The notes under the pieces were generated by a model. The model was not told the origin of the DNA and searched no databases. It saw only the letters and a list, made by a program, of their open reading frames with translations. Made by a program: the position numbers and the translations under genes. DNA of 64,000 nt from Caenorhabditis elegans. Its lineage: Eukaryota; Nematoda; Chromadorea; Rhabditida; Rhabditidae. The stretch lies in the NCBI RefSeq assembly GCF_000002985.6, contig NC_003282.8:744001-808000 (forward strand). The letters are read 5' to 3'. Of this stretch, positions 1 to 11,839 are shown one piece after another (the first letter of the stretch is position 1; each line of letters begins with the position of its first letter).

Positions 1-1799
1 AGAAACTTTACTCAATTAAAACTAATAACTGACCAGAAATTTAATTTAAAAAGTCCGAGAAAGTAATTTCACAGGAGGGTCCACGTGATGTCTTACTTTT
101 ACTTATTCTTTTTTTGTGTTTCTTCGAAAATTTCCTTTTTTTCTTGTTAACCGGAAATTTGCTCTCATAGTGTCCTGTCATATTGCTTGTCACCTTCTCA
201 TGTTTCTTCATCTTTTTTCTAGCTATTTTAACCGCAACAAAGCGGCTTGAGTTCTAATTTTCGAAAAGATTTTAACATTTTTTAGTCTAAAATTACCAAA
301 TATCAAAATGAAAACCTTATAAATTTTTGAATTTTTCAAATGATCTTAAGTCAATGATTTGGCAAGTTACTTGGTTTTTAACAAAAAAAACTGTTTGAGT
401 AATTTCAATAATTTCTACAGACTTGAACTCAATATTATGTTATAAAAATTATGACATTTTCCAGCGCATTTTTAACTAGTTTCCAGGTTTGCAAAATAAG
501 TTTAAAAAAAGACCAAAACAAAGTTGGGAAGTGCATAGGGATTGCCCAAAGTAGTACTAGCGTTTTGGAAATTTTTAGAACATTTTGAAAATTTATAGGC
601 ATTTTTTTGTGATTATTTTTGTGACATTATTTCCAAAAGATAAAAAGCTTCCAGAATGATTATTAATTCCTATGCATCTTAAAATCTTTTTTAATTGAAA
701 AAAACATTATGAAAACAAAAATTAGATTTTTCTAAAATTTTTCTCAAAAAGCATCCAGAATTCCCTAGAAAAAAGAAAAATTTTAGACATTTCAGATAGA
801 ACTTTCACTGAATAGGATTTAAATTTTTTAGCTTTATTTAAAAAAAAACCTTTTTTTTTTGCAAAATTGAAAAAATTTATTTTTTTTAATTCAACTAATT
901 GCATAAATTTTTATTTAAAAGTTGTATGTGATATTTTGCAAACCATTTGCTATATTTTGAGGAAAATAGTGTTTTGAGCCACATTTAAAGGTGTTGATTC
1001 TAGAAACTTTTTGAAAATTTTCCAAAAAATTGTTTCAATTTTTCTTTTTTTTAAATAAAAATCATAATTTTCTTCCCATTGGTCCCTATTACAAAACTTC
1101 CCACCAATAAAAATTGTCCCCCCATAAACAAGACACTCGATCAAAATCCAACTCTTCCAAAAAAAATTGCTCCAAAATTTCCAAATAACATATTTTTTCT
1201 TGTGGCTGAATAAACGAAGCGCATCTATTTCATTTTTTTGTAATATAGGAACGGCATCTCCAAAACATTTTGAATAATTTATGGGAGCTCTTTTTTTGAA
1301 GTATTTGAGAAAATTTATTAGAATTCGGGGAAATTTTATTTTATCTTAATTTTAAAAAATCCTGAAGAAACGCCTCTTGTTTTCTTATTTGTTTATTTCA
1401 TTTCCAAAAAGATGCTTACTTTGGAAATTTTGGATTCTGATCATTTTGTAAACATTTTTCACTGAAATTTCTCCCAACCATAATCCAAAAATATATTTCT
1501 GTGAAGTTTGATACTTTGCGGAAAAATTTCAGAATTTTGAGAAAAAAACATACATATAGTTGAAGATTAATTCATAACAGGGAAAATAATTGTCTGGGAC
1601 CAGATGAGTAAAAAACAAAAATAAATTAAGGAAGAAACTGTGAGAAAATGTTCTGCTAAATTGATGAATTTTGATCATTTTTTCCCGAAAACCACAGGAT
1701 TACTGTAGATTCCTGCTCTATTTAGACTGTAGGTTTCTGCTTTATTTTTATGGTTTACAGAAGCTCAGAAAATTCCTATAAATTTTTTTTAAAGAATAT

Positions 1800-1985
1800 T
1801 TTTTCACGTGGCGTCAGAGTGCCCCATTTCGGTTTGATCAACGTAGACCTACGAGCATTGCGGGAATTTAGAAGCATATTTTCCACAAATGGTTAAGCCA
1901 CATTTTGTGTGCAAAAAAATGCCAAATTTTTTTGTAGATCACCCGTGATGGGACAGCCGGACACGACATGGTTTTTCTAGAAAAA
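1800..1985. repeat. Dispersed MITE-like repeat, copy 1
   Basis: It begins with CACGTGGCGTCAGAGTGCCC and ends with a diverged inverted counterpart (GATGGGACAGCCGGACACG). A diverged copy with the same organisation lies at about 20990-21180 in an intron of the EB-module gene. Both contain a motif of the type GTAGATCA near the right end. This looks like a non-autonomous DNA element; there is no coding capacity. Confidence 0.55.
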
Positions 1986-2159
1986 AAACCGATTTTAAAA
2001 AATTTGTTCAGATAAATTTTTCAAAACTTGGACTATAGATCTAGTCTACATATAACAGCTCTACTGAAACATTCGATTTTTTAATTTCCAAAAATCGAAA
2101 TATTATATGTTCAAATTTAAGAAATTTACGAATAAATTCGTAAGTTTTTAAATTGAAAA

Positions 2160-3210
2160 AATCTTGGTGCAGAATATGGTTTAGGTTTAAGCTTGGGCTT
2201 TTTTAGCCTGCAGTTTCTATGTTCAGGCTTTAGGCTCAGGCTCTTAGAGTAAGCCTTCCAGACTTAGCATTTTAGGCTTAGTCTTTTAGGCCTTTAGATC
2301 AATGTAACCTATACCAACTGTACTTTCTAGACACCACTTCTAGGCTCCGTGTTTCTCATCTATCTCGTCTAACACAAACCAATCCATCTTATCAATTGAT
2401 GCCCTTTGCCTCCGAATCCCATGAAACTCACGTTCCAACATTGGCCACGAATACTGATCTGATCTGTGCCCCGAGACCACAACTCCCCCATCTTCCTCCT
2501 TGCCCCTATTTTTACCCCTTCCTTCTTCCTGACAGCTGCTCTGATGTTTCAATGTCCGATCAGAGCCAAGCACGTCGGCGGCTCTGTCCAAAGCACAAGT
2601 CTGTGTGACAAGTCGAAGATCAGTGGGAACTTGGCGGGTGGTCTAGACAGAATGAGGGTACCCAAAATTGGGCAGGTTGAGATCGGGGGACTTGGAGAAT
2701 TAAGAACTTTGTCCACTTTTAGTGCAATGAGCTAAGCGATCTTCTTGTAATTTGAGATCTCATCGATGTTCAACATCTTGTTCTCCCGTGCGGGCCGTGC
2801 TACTTAAACCTCATTTTTAGATTTTTGAATTCAAAAATTTTTTCAAAAGTTTTTATTTTCTCAACAGCTAGTATTATTGAATATTTTTTGAAAAGGCTTA
2901 GGCTTGGTCTTATTCTTAGTCTTAGTCTTAGGCTTTGGTATTTAGCTTAGGCTTAGATTGTTAAGCTTAACCTTAAACCTATTTTGAGACTTGACTCCGG
3001 CTTAGAGTTAAGCATATGCTGAGGCTTAGGTTTGGGCATATGTTTATGCTTAGGCATAGGCTTAGGCTCAAGCTTAGGTATAGGCTTCGGCTTAGGCTAA
3101 GGCTTTGGCCGAGGCTTATGCTTTGGCTTTGGCTTTGGATTTGGGCTATAGGCGTATGTTCAGATGCTTAGGCTCAGGTCTAGGTTCATAGTCTGAGAGT
3201 TAGGTCGATT
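2160..3210 (+). repeat. Degenerate interstitial telomere-like repeats
   Basis: Two clusters (about 2160-2330 and 2890-3210) are built from variants of TTAGGC, the nematode telomere unit, such as CTTAGGCTTAGGC with interruptions. The G-rich strand is the + strand here. Related stretches lie at 5235-5345, 31118-31157, 35155-35472 and 38850-38936. They are degenerate rather than perfect arrays, as expected of old interstitial telomeric sequence. Confidence 0.7.
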
Positions 3211-4706
3211 CACGAATAAACATGAAGTCGAATAAAAAAATCGGGATCCCAGACGCTTTCGTTTTTATCAGTTGATTTCTGATCAGAATCTTATAAAAAA
3301 GATTTTTTCTATCTTTTTCATCCAGGTTCAAGTGATACTCCGAATCCCATAAACCTTATCTTTTGGTCTCCGCCAACTATCTCTCTCTATCTATGTGTGT
3401 GTGTTTGGATCTTCAAAAAAGCGGCTGCTCCATGGAGTCGGAGTCGGCGGGACCATCTCTAGTTCCTCTTTCCTCCATTTCACACAATTTAAAGTGGACA
3501 CTTCATGACACAGACTCACAGCTTCTTCTTGTGTGCTTTAGACAGATTTTTGACCCTTGACTAGTCATTACACTGATGTCAGGGAAAGGAAGACGGAAAG
3601 TTGATCTAAAATTAGGACTGATGGGAAAGATATAAGATGAGAGGACAGAAATCACATTGGAAATGCCTTTTTCGTTGGGAGAATGTGTTGAGAGACTTTT
3701 GAAGAGTTTTCAAATTAGTTAAACCAACAGTTCAGCAGGTTTTTACTGTATCAGTCTTTGTAAGTGAGCTGGCAGGTTTCCTAGCCTTCGTATTTACCGC
3801 AAGCCTGCCTGCCTATGTGCCTTCTAACCGCCTTCTCGTCTTTTACCAAAAATCTAAGAAGATGTCGGGCCCGACATTTTCTTGGCTTCACGAGTTGTGA
3901 GTAAGCACGTGGTAGGTCTGTAGTCACGACGGAGCTTTATGTTTGTTTCTATTGCCTACCTACCAAAGGCTACATTTAAGCTTACATGAATTGCCTAGAG
4001 ACCGTAAGATGTCGGGCAATAAGTCTAGGCAGACAAAAAACGTCTGTTTTGTATAAAATCATTATTCCCCTGTTTCTAATTTTTGACAGGAAAGTGCCAG
4101 GAAACGCCTCCAAAATGAGGAAGGCGTCTTACAGTGCTCAAGAAGGCCGGCTAAAAAGACACTCCTTTAAGCCTTCTCCTGAAACATCTATTTTCCACTT
4201 TTGGTGAAAATACGCTTTTACAACCACCAATTAACCCATTTGTTTTACGATCCTTCTCCCCATTCATTTCACCACCCTACATAGATTACCGTAACCTTCG
4301 CTCATTTCCGATTACTCCCCGTAATCACGTGTGTTTTAGTGTGGAGCCTGAATGGGCCGTCGTAACTTTTATATCCTACCCCCATCTTTCCTCCTTCTTC
4401 TATGCTACGAGAGCTTGAGAGCACTCCCTCCTGCTCTCGTGGCGCCCCGCCCATAATTTGCTTCTTACTGTCTATCATCATCCGGCTCGGTGCCAGTCGT
4501 TCCTCTTTGTCCGTGGTTCTTGGTCCAAACAATCTCACATATAACTAACACACACAAAAACTCTATTGTTTTGTCAACTTGTTGTGTCTGGTCCTGTCTG
4601 TTTTTTTTCTTGTTATACCTGTTGGTTCTGGCCCCCATTTCTTTGATTCTTATTCTTTACGGACTACTATCCTAAAATCTAAAAAACTATAGACTGTTGA
4701 TTCTGC

Positions 4707-7700
4707 ATGGCACTGCTGATCGCACCAGTTGTAGCGGCGTAAGTTTGGAAATATGCATTTTTCAATATTTGGAAAAAAAATTTAAAAGAAAAAACCATCT
4801 CGAAAATTACAGACAAATAGCATCCGGGAGCACATCAATGGCCGCCTGCGAGAGAGAGAATTCTGTGGACAATCAGCCAGATCGGGCTAGCATTGACGAT
4901 CGGTCCAGCAACAAGTAAGCCTTGGAATACCCAGAAAAAAATCTTAGAAACGAAAAACTTTCTTTCAGAAATTACGACGAGGATGTAGAAAGCCGAATGA
5001 TTCCAGTAGATCGTCCAAGTCACAAGGGAAGCATTCGGGATAACACACCTGACTCAATTCTTAGGCTGAACATTGGTGGAAGTAGCTATCGCATTCGGAC
5101 GAGATCCATTATTAAGTTCGGACCAAAGACACTTCTCGGTAGGTCAAAGAGCGGGGATAATTGAGGAGAAAAGTGTGGAAGAGGAAGTGGGGATCCGGTG
5201 AACTTGCAAACACGAATTGAATATCTCGCTTAATCTAAGGCTTAGGTGTAGGCTAAGGCTTAGGCTTAAGCTTATGATTGGGCTTAATCTAAGGCTTAGG
5301 CTTAGGCTTAGGCTTTGGCTCCGGATGAGGCTTGGGCTTATTCGCAAGTTCAGAAAAAAATCAAACAAGCGTGTTTTTGTTTGAAAATCATCAAACATTT
5401 TAGATTATCCTTCTGATAAACTCAGGCTTCCTGAAGATTTTATAAACCAATTTTGTCAAAAGTAAAAAAATTTGCACAATTTCTTAAGAACCTTCAAGAA
5501 TTCTGGTTTTCAGGTCGCTTTGTCCGCATGAACCATGAGCACCGTCGTCAATGGGCTGATTGGTATTTCGAAGAACAAGACGAGTATTTCTTTGAACGAG
5601 TTCCAAGGTACGCGCGTACACACATTCTCATCCATGGCAGAGTCAATTGTAGTTTGATGTTTTGTCTCTCTTCTTAAAAGTGTGTCAGCTGTTGGAGCAT
5701 GTCCGACACGGCTATTAATTAAGCTGAGCCTGAAAGAGAAAAGAACAGAAGACACTAGAAAAAAAACAGCTTAAAAATTGCAATTTGCAGATACTTTGAC
5801 CCGATTTATGATTTCTATGCAACCGGAAAACTTCATGTACCAAAAGATTTATGCTTCGACAAATTTATGGCCGAGCTCCGTTTCTGGGCGGTTTCCAAAT
5901 CCAGAATGGACGAGTGCTGCTCACCATTCACACAGTACTGTGTCACTATGGGAGGGGATCCCAAGTGTACGGTAGGTTATCTTTTTTCTACATTCTTATA
6001 GTTATCTGGGTATAGATAATTATTAAACATTTTTAGGATGAAGCTGCTGAGTTGCAGAAGGTATCCAAAGAAAAACTGCATCCAATTTTTTATTCCATTT
6101 CATAACAGTTTTACCTTACCAATACCTATAACCAACCAACCCAAACCACTTTAAACTTTTTTTTTTTGAGGAAATTAGTTTAATTTTTGATTTTTTCAGG
6201 AAAAGGATCACTTCATTGGTGTTAGATGTGCAAATATTCGTCGTAGATTATGGCTGATCCTGGAGGGTCATTCACAAAGTAAATGGTGGAAGGTAAGGAG
6301 TTACATTCATTGTGTTCTTTGCGCCTACCTGCCTGCCTACTTACCTGCCTAATTCTTACTGAGCAATAGAAAGCATTTTTTGTCATATCACAGAAAACGG
6401 TTTCAATGATTTGAAAATAACAGTTAATTTAGTTAACGAAAAATACAGGGATGTTGCCAATTGCTGCAAGAAGAAGAAAAATTCAGAAACTTTAACACAT
6501 TTTTTTTGAGTATTTTTCATATTTTTAAACTAAAACAAAAGTTATTGTTAGATTAATCAAATGTTTCCCAATATTTTGACATCAATTTTAATAAAAAAAT
6601 ATTACATGTACATGCCGCGGTAGGTCATTTTGTAGAATAGCTGGACATGCCTGGTTTTTAAGTTTTTATTGAAATTAGAGGAGTATTGATTTTGAACGTA
6701 TAGTCCAAATATGAGCTCAAATGAACGAATTTCGTAATGAAACTTCTCAAATTTTTTTCAAATTTCTGAATTGTCATAAAAAATTATTGAAAAGCTTTCA
6801 TGTTATATAATCATGAAATTCGGTCTTCTGGGGCCATTTTTAGTTTAACGGAACTTTTTTTAACATTCGCTGTAAGTGGTCTTAAGCAGAAGGCTCACAT
6901 TGAATTAATTAATACCATATTTACCCTATAAATATTTCAAATTTGACAGCTTTTATCTCAGTTTTCGTTATTCTTATACAAGAATTGTCAATTGACAAAA
7001 TATTTGTTAGTCCTCTTTCTATCGTTTCGTAGTTTGTCGTGTTTTTCAACATCTTCAAAACGAACAAAGATATCCACTCATTTTCAGGCCTTCGAAATAA
7101 TCTCCACCGCCTTCGTGGTTCTTTCGATCTCCGCACTGATTCTCGGCTCCATTCCCGAGTTCCAAGTGCCTCAAAAAAGTGAGGATGGTCAACTGGTCTA
7201 CGCAACAGCTACTTACCCAACATATCCAAATGGCGGTGGAATGACCATCGAAAGTCGTACCGTTGTCAGAGAAGGATCTGATAACTCGGTAAGATTTTTT
7301 TAATTATTTTCCTAAAATATTTTGTATTAAATCTAGTGGTGAAAACGGGGTTTGTTTTGAAGTATCAATCAATTTTACAGACGGGTGATTTGATGGCTGA
7401 AGAAACTGTTCCGACGCCGAGAAATACTGGCAAGGTAGAAACTCTTATGTGTCGGCGTTCTCATATATATTTTTATCTAGAGACTATGTCATTCACTCAA
7501 CTAACATTTTTTCTTCTTCTGTATTAAGCACATATGGAAATTGTGTGAATGAACGGGTGAAAATAATGAAAACAATTTTCAGATTGAAATGACCGAGCAT
7601 CCAGTGTTCACATGGGTTGAAAACGTCTGTGTCATCTATTTCTCGATTGAATATGCCATGCGATTTATTGTTGCTCCAAGAAAGGTAAGAGTTTAGAAAC

Positions 7701-8928
7701 TGGGATAAATAGTGTCAGATTTGCATTGCCCAAATGACAAGCCTGAAATCGGCACTAGAACGGCCATAGGAAGGCGCTAACTTTTTAATGATTTTTACAG
7801 GAGTCTCATAATGAATTTTTAAGACCATTTCCCGTTTCTGACAGCACATTAAACAATTTTACAAATTTCAGTTAGCGTTTGCTCGTCAAATTCTGAACGT
7901 CATCGATCTGCTCTCTATTGCCCCATTCTACTTTGAGCTTCTTCTCTGGATCTGTGGAATCAGTGGTGAGAACGTTCGAAAGGTTCGTTGGGCGTTCCTG
8001 ACAGTCCGTCTTCTTCGTGTACTTCGTGTCATTAGAATCGCCAAGCTAGGAAGATTCTCACCGGGTGAGCTTGGACTTTTTGGGAAATTTTTGACGAAAA
8101 AAAATGGCTTTCAGGTCTCGCAAACTTTGCACTTACAATTCGAAAATCCAAGAAACAAATGCAAATGGTTGGTGTTGTGATGATGACTGTGATTATCTTC
8201 TTCTCAACTCTTATCTACTTCCTGGAAAGAGATGAGCCAGGAACCAAGTTCACGAGTATTCCAGCAACGTTCTGGTGGTAAGTAAATTTGGTTGCCTGCC
8301 TATCGCCTGTTTTGGTGTCCTGTTGTAGACATTTCTAAAATGTGCAAAGGTATTGCTAAATCAGTCGACACTTTTTGGCTTCTTGGTGGGAAACTGGGCA
8401 GAAGGCAGGCGTAGGTCGACTTGAAAACAGGCAGGCACTCTTTTCTCAGCTAGACACGTAAAACCCGGATGCCCGCTCAAATTCCTGAATATCGTTAACT
8501 TTCGAAAAAAACGAAAAAAAATGTATTTAAAAAATAATGATTTTTTGATTTTAGGGGAAATCGATAAAATTCTGAAACAGCTTATAAATTTTTGAAAAAG
8601 TCAATAGATTTCCACACGCAAAAATCAATAAACGTTCGGAAAAATCAATAAATCTCCGCATTAAAAATTTCTTTTCAGGTGCGTCGTGACTATGGCAACC
8701 GTCGGATACGGAGATCTCGTGCCAGTTACAGTAGCTGGAAAACTCGTCGGAAGTGGAGCAATCGTGTGCGGAGTTATGGTTTTAGCCCTTCCAATTACTA
8801 TTATGGTAATCCAGCTTTTGCAGAATTAATCTATAATTTTAAAATTTCAGGTCAACAATTTCATGCAAGTCGTGAAGCTTCGCGAGGAGGAAATCGTGAA
8901 AAAATACGCACAAGGAGACCAAGTTTAA
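4707..8928 (+). CDS. Voltage-gated K+ channel subunit, non-Shaker Kv (KVS-like)
   Basis: The product is a six-transmembrane Kv alpha subunit of 537 aa for the plasma membrane of excitable cells. Exons: 4707-4738, 4813-4914, 4969-5138, 5514-5607, 5791-5971, 6037-6060, 6200-6292, 7088-7288, 7381-7434, 7583-7684, 7872-8064, 8115-8277, 8679-8805, 8851-8928. All phases agree. The N-terminal T1 domain carries the HX5CX20CC zinc motif typical of Kv2/3/4 rather than Shaker. S1 is near residues 233-255, and S4 (about 385-410) has Arg every third position. The filter TVGYGD is at 477-482 and S6 follows. The C-terminal tail is only about 25 residues. The S6 gate motif is P508-I-T510 where active Kv channels have P-x-P, so this may be a modifier subunit. 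Exon 6 is a 24-nt microexon. The first ATG is chosen because it lies in frame ahead of a good donor. The exact kvs name is not assigned. Confidence 0.92.
5235..5345 (+). repeat. Telomere-like TTAGGC stretch in channel intron
   Basis: Repeated CTTAGG / GGCTTAGGCT units lie inside intron 3 of the K+ channel gene. The longest clean run is about three TTAGGC units near 5290-5312; the rest is degenerate. Confidence 0.65.
6940..7075. repeat. Dispersed repeat shared with 15180-15320
   Basis: Intron 7 of the channel carries a block (ATTGACAAAATATTTGTTA, then ATCGTTTCGTAGTT) that recurs downstream of the SRT gene at about 15225-15275 with the same order and spacing. The sequence is noncoding and of unknown family. 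The copy lies directly upstream of the exon that encodes S1. Confidence 0.5.
8285..8450. repeat. Degenerate GCCTGCCTAC-type repeat in intron
   Basis: Intron 12 of the channel has scattered GCCTGCCTAT/GGCAGGCGTAGG words, related to the arrays at 9350-9545 and 45655-46450. It is low-complexity and noncoding. Confidence 0.45.
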
Positions 8929-9301
8929 TTGTTTTTTTTTCCAAATCATTTAAAAATTTTTATCAAAAATCTACTTTTTAATATGCTTCAAGATCTTTCT
9001 TTTTTTCAATATACTCCCCTTAAACCTTCTTAGTCCCGATTTCGCTTGCTTGCCCCCCATACTATACCTGCCATCCACCCGGTACCTTCAAATCTCCTAG
9101 ATTTTTATGTTGTTCTTCTAGTCATACAAAAATAAGTGTCCGCTGTATAACTAGCACAAATTCAAGAATACAGTTGATAACGAAAATCTCATTTATCTTT
9201 TGGAATCCTATCATGATTTGCAAATGAATTATATATATATATATTTTTGTGTGTTTTTGAAAATTGATTTTTTTTTAAATTTTATCCTGCTAATTGTAAT
9301 C

Positions 9302-9307
9302 AATAAA
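9302..9307 (+). other. Poly(A) signal of the K+ channel gene
   Basis: AATAAA lies 374 bases after the channel stop codon, followed by a T-rich stretch. It is the first canonical signal after the stop. An (AT)n run sits at about 9228-9244 inside the presumed 3' UTR. Confidence 0.55.
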
Positions 9308-9349
9308 GTCAGTTTCACTTAACCCATGCTCGATTTTTAATTTTAAAAC

Positions 9350-9545
9350 TGTAGGCAAGAATTCCTGTAGGCAGACAGTAGGCAGGCGCGCATGTTGTCA
9401 GGCAATAGGCATGCGTGTTTGCAGGCAGACATTTGGCAAGGGTCCCTGTAGGCTGGGAGTATGCTGACAGTCGGCAGGCGTGCCTGTAGGCAGACAGAAA
9501 ACAGGCGCGTGCCTGTAGGCAGACAGTAGGCAGAGGTGTATTTAG
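9350..9545. repeat. GTAGGCAGGC tandem-like array
   Basis: About seven imperfect units of the type TGTAGGCAGACAGTAGGCAGG lie between the channel and the lectin relic. The same words recur at 6325-6350, 8285-8450, 10495-10560 and massively at 45655-46450. No ORF. Confidence 0.6.
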
Positions 9546-10585
9546 CAGAGAGTCATAACGAAGGCATGTACCCCTGAAACTTCCTATTGAAGCTGTTTCT
9601 GCAGACTAATTGTAAGAACAGTTTTGCCTTCCCAGTCATTCCATAGTTTCTCAATTTTTAAAAGAACCCAATTATTATTTTATTTTGCCAAGTTAAATAT
9701 TTTAGTTAGGTATACTTAAATTCATATTCCTCAAAAATTCGCCCACATTCCACATGAAGAAGCAGTCTGCTGAACACATCCCATGTCATCGTACAATCCG
9801 TTCTTATCATATAGCATTCCCAAGCAATTTCCGAGTCCCTCCCACCACTGCGAGTAGTAATTGTCGTTTGCAAGACTGTGATTGGTGGATACTCCGTTTT
9901 GCCATTGGAACTGAAATTATGAAACCGTCAGCCGCTCGCCCGTCTCTAAGGTACCTGAACAGTTTTAGAGCATGTGCCGACTGAGCATGATCGTCTCGCT
10001 CCAACGTAAATCCATAGAAAATCTGACCTGATTGGTATCTTTTTCATGAATCCTGAAACAATTTCTAATTTCTGTGGAAAATTTCCATTAGAAATAAAAT
10101 CCTACCAATAAACGCATTTCTCTCCTCAACAGTCTGAAATCCATTCAGCTCGGCTCCCATTCCTTGACAGTAAACGCTTGCTTCTTGATAAGACCTTCCT
10201 TTGCTAGAAACCATATGACACCATATTTGACCATTCGGACGCATCCATGGGAACCAGTCTTTCGGACATTTTTTTGGTTCAAACTTTTTAGTGAGCAATT
10301 CGGTTGTGTTAGCTGAACATTAATTGCTAGTGTTGTTCATAAAAACTATTGCGATGTTGTATTGAGATTCTGTGAATGCAAGGCAGTTGGGAGCCTTGGT
10401 GCAAGAATTTTGAACGTCGGTGAGAAGTTGGTACTTCTGAAATCCATTAATATTCTAGTTGTTGTATATATTACGATAATCCTGTGCCCTGTTATCGCCC
10501 GCATACCTACCTGCCTGCTCCGTTCCTAGAACGTAGGTAGAGATAAAGTAGGCAACCCCTTTTAACCCACATCACGTTACAAGCT

Positions 10586-10730
10586 AACCGAACTGTTATT
10601 TTAAAACGCTACGATGCACATTTTGGATGCACAGTTTTTGTTCTATTCATATTTTTGGCTCTCCAACCCAGTGCCCTTACTGTCGCTCGTCCAACTCTAG
10701 TATCATTTAATTTACAGTCATATTCATATG
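10586..10730 (-). pseudogene. Partial duplicate of lectin exon 1
   Basis: The minus strand at about 10590-10640 reads KNCASKMCIVAF then TAA, closely matching KNCASKVCIAAF near the end of lectin exon 1 (11636-11700), including a donor-like TCG|GT. It is a second copy of the Cys-pair segment, inside the intron of the same pseudogene, with Tyr replaced by a stop. Confidence 0.65.
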
Positions 10731-10739
10731 TTATACATC

Positions 10740-11400
10740 TAGAGTGCAGACGGGTCACCAAAAGTTGAAAAATCTATTGGCAATCGAGACGCAGCCGTTG
10801 TAAAATGGTGTATAAGAATGGTAACTGTTCACAAACATTCAACTCGCGTTCCTTCCTAAATGTTTGCAATGAAAAATATCTATGCCTTTTGAATCGGCCC
10901 TCGTTAGCGGCAGGTGGTAATTTTACAACCTGTTGTTGGTCAAATGCAGAAGATAACGGTTTGAATCCTCTCTGTCCAAAACTTGGCACATCCGATTTTG
11001 TGCAGGAAAATTGCGAGATATGATCTGGTGATCATTGTGCCCGATAACGTCTTTGTTATGTGTGACTTTTACGACCACTGGAGGCAAAAGGTAGATGCGT
11101 ACAGTAGAGAGAACTTGTATGGATAAACAAACCCCAATTTCGTGCACAAAATCGGATGTACCAAGTTTTGGACAAAGATGATTGAAACTGTTGTCTTCTG
11201 CATTTGGCCAACAGCAGGTTGTAAAATTACCACCTGCCGCCAACAAGGGGAGTCAAAAGGCGGTCGATTTGGGAGACATAGATAATTTGCATAGCAAAAA
11301 TCAGGAACGAACGCGAGTTGAATGTCTGTGAACAGTTACCATTCTTACACATTGCCAATAGATTTCTCAACTTTTGGTGACCCGAGTGCACTCTAGAGGT
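10740..11400. repeat. Inverted duplication (about 270-bp arms)
   Basis: Arm 1 at about 10740-11020 and arm 2 at about 11130-11400 are diverged reverse complements, separated by about 110 bp. For example GGTAACTGTTCACA on arm 1 pairs with TGTGAACAGTTACC on arm 2, and GGTCACCAAAAGTTGA pairs with TCAACTTTTGGTGACC. Both arms keep an open frame containing GGNFTTCCW and LCPKLGTSDFV, so the unit may derive from coding sequence. It lies wholly in intron 1 of the lectin pseudogene. Confidence 0.75.
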
Positions 11401-11839
11401 TCTCCGGAAGGTGAATATTCATCGAAAGTTAAATTAAATATTATCTAAAAAATGTTTTAAAATTAATGACTTACAAAATTGAACGTTGGAAAAAATGCAT
11501 CATCTGCATTTTTTTGTAGATCTACATCATGTGTATCCGATCTATCTCGCTCCCTCATATATGCTCTTTTAGCCCACCCTAGGCAGGCGTAAGGTAGGAA
11601 TTCTGGCTAAACCCAAATGATTCCAAAAAATTTACCGAATTATTATCATAAAACGCTGCGATGCACACTTTGGAAGCACAATTTTTGTAGATCACATCAT
11701 TCAAATTGAAACTCGCAGAAGATGTCGATGTAAGAATTGGAGTTCTTGATACAAGGTAGGAATATTAAACTTTTAATTTTATTACCGAAAATCCGGATAG
11801 GGCTTGCACAATTGGGAGAAGAGAGACCAAGAGCAACAT

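Larger units (their letters stand above)
1..4706. other. Gene-poor left flank
   Basis: I see no convincing gene in this 4.7 kb. Most of it is A/T homopolymer-rich. A less AT-rich island at about 2340-2740 is open in overlapping frames on both strands, but it has no family resemblance or splice signals. There are degenerate TTAGGC stretches at about 2160-2330 and 2890-3210, a MITE-like element at 1800-1985, and a 16-base perfect palindrome centred on GGGCCC at 3862-3877. The last kilobase probably holds the upstream region of the K+ channel that begins at 4707; noncoding first exons there cannot be excluded. Confidence 0.6.
9731..11839 (-). pseudogene. C-type lectin (clec) pseudogene, PAN/CW plus lectin domain
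   Basis: Reconstructed exons on the minus strand: 11839-11636, 10436-10106, 10052-9955, 9910-9731. Exon 1 starts with a signal peptide (MLLLVSLLPIVQALS) and a Cys-pair segment like the PAN_3/CW domain of nematode lectins. Exons 2-4 give a C-type lectin fold with CPKDWFPWMR, WQNGVSTNH and WWEGLGNCLGMLYD, and a natural stop after GMWANF. All splice phases agree. Two in-frame TAA codons break it: 11767-11765 (codon 25) and 10322-10320 (in the linker before the lectin domain). The 1.2-kb intron 1 contains an inverted duplication and a partial extra copy of exon 1 (about 10586-10730), which also has a TAA. An intact protein is not possible from this sequence. Use of a shorter downstream start is conceivable but would lack the signal peptide. 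Confidence 0.75.

Noticed and set aside
2340-2735. Overlapping ORFs on both strands in a less A/T-rich island
   Set aside because: No recognisable domain, no convincing splice sites and no upstream acceptor. It is noted in the flank entry only.
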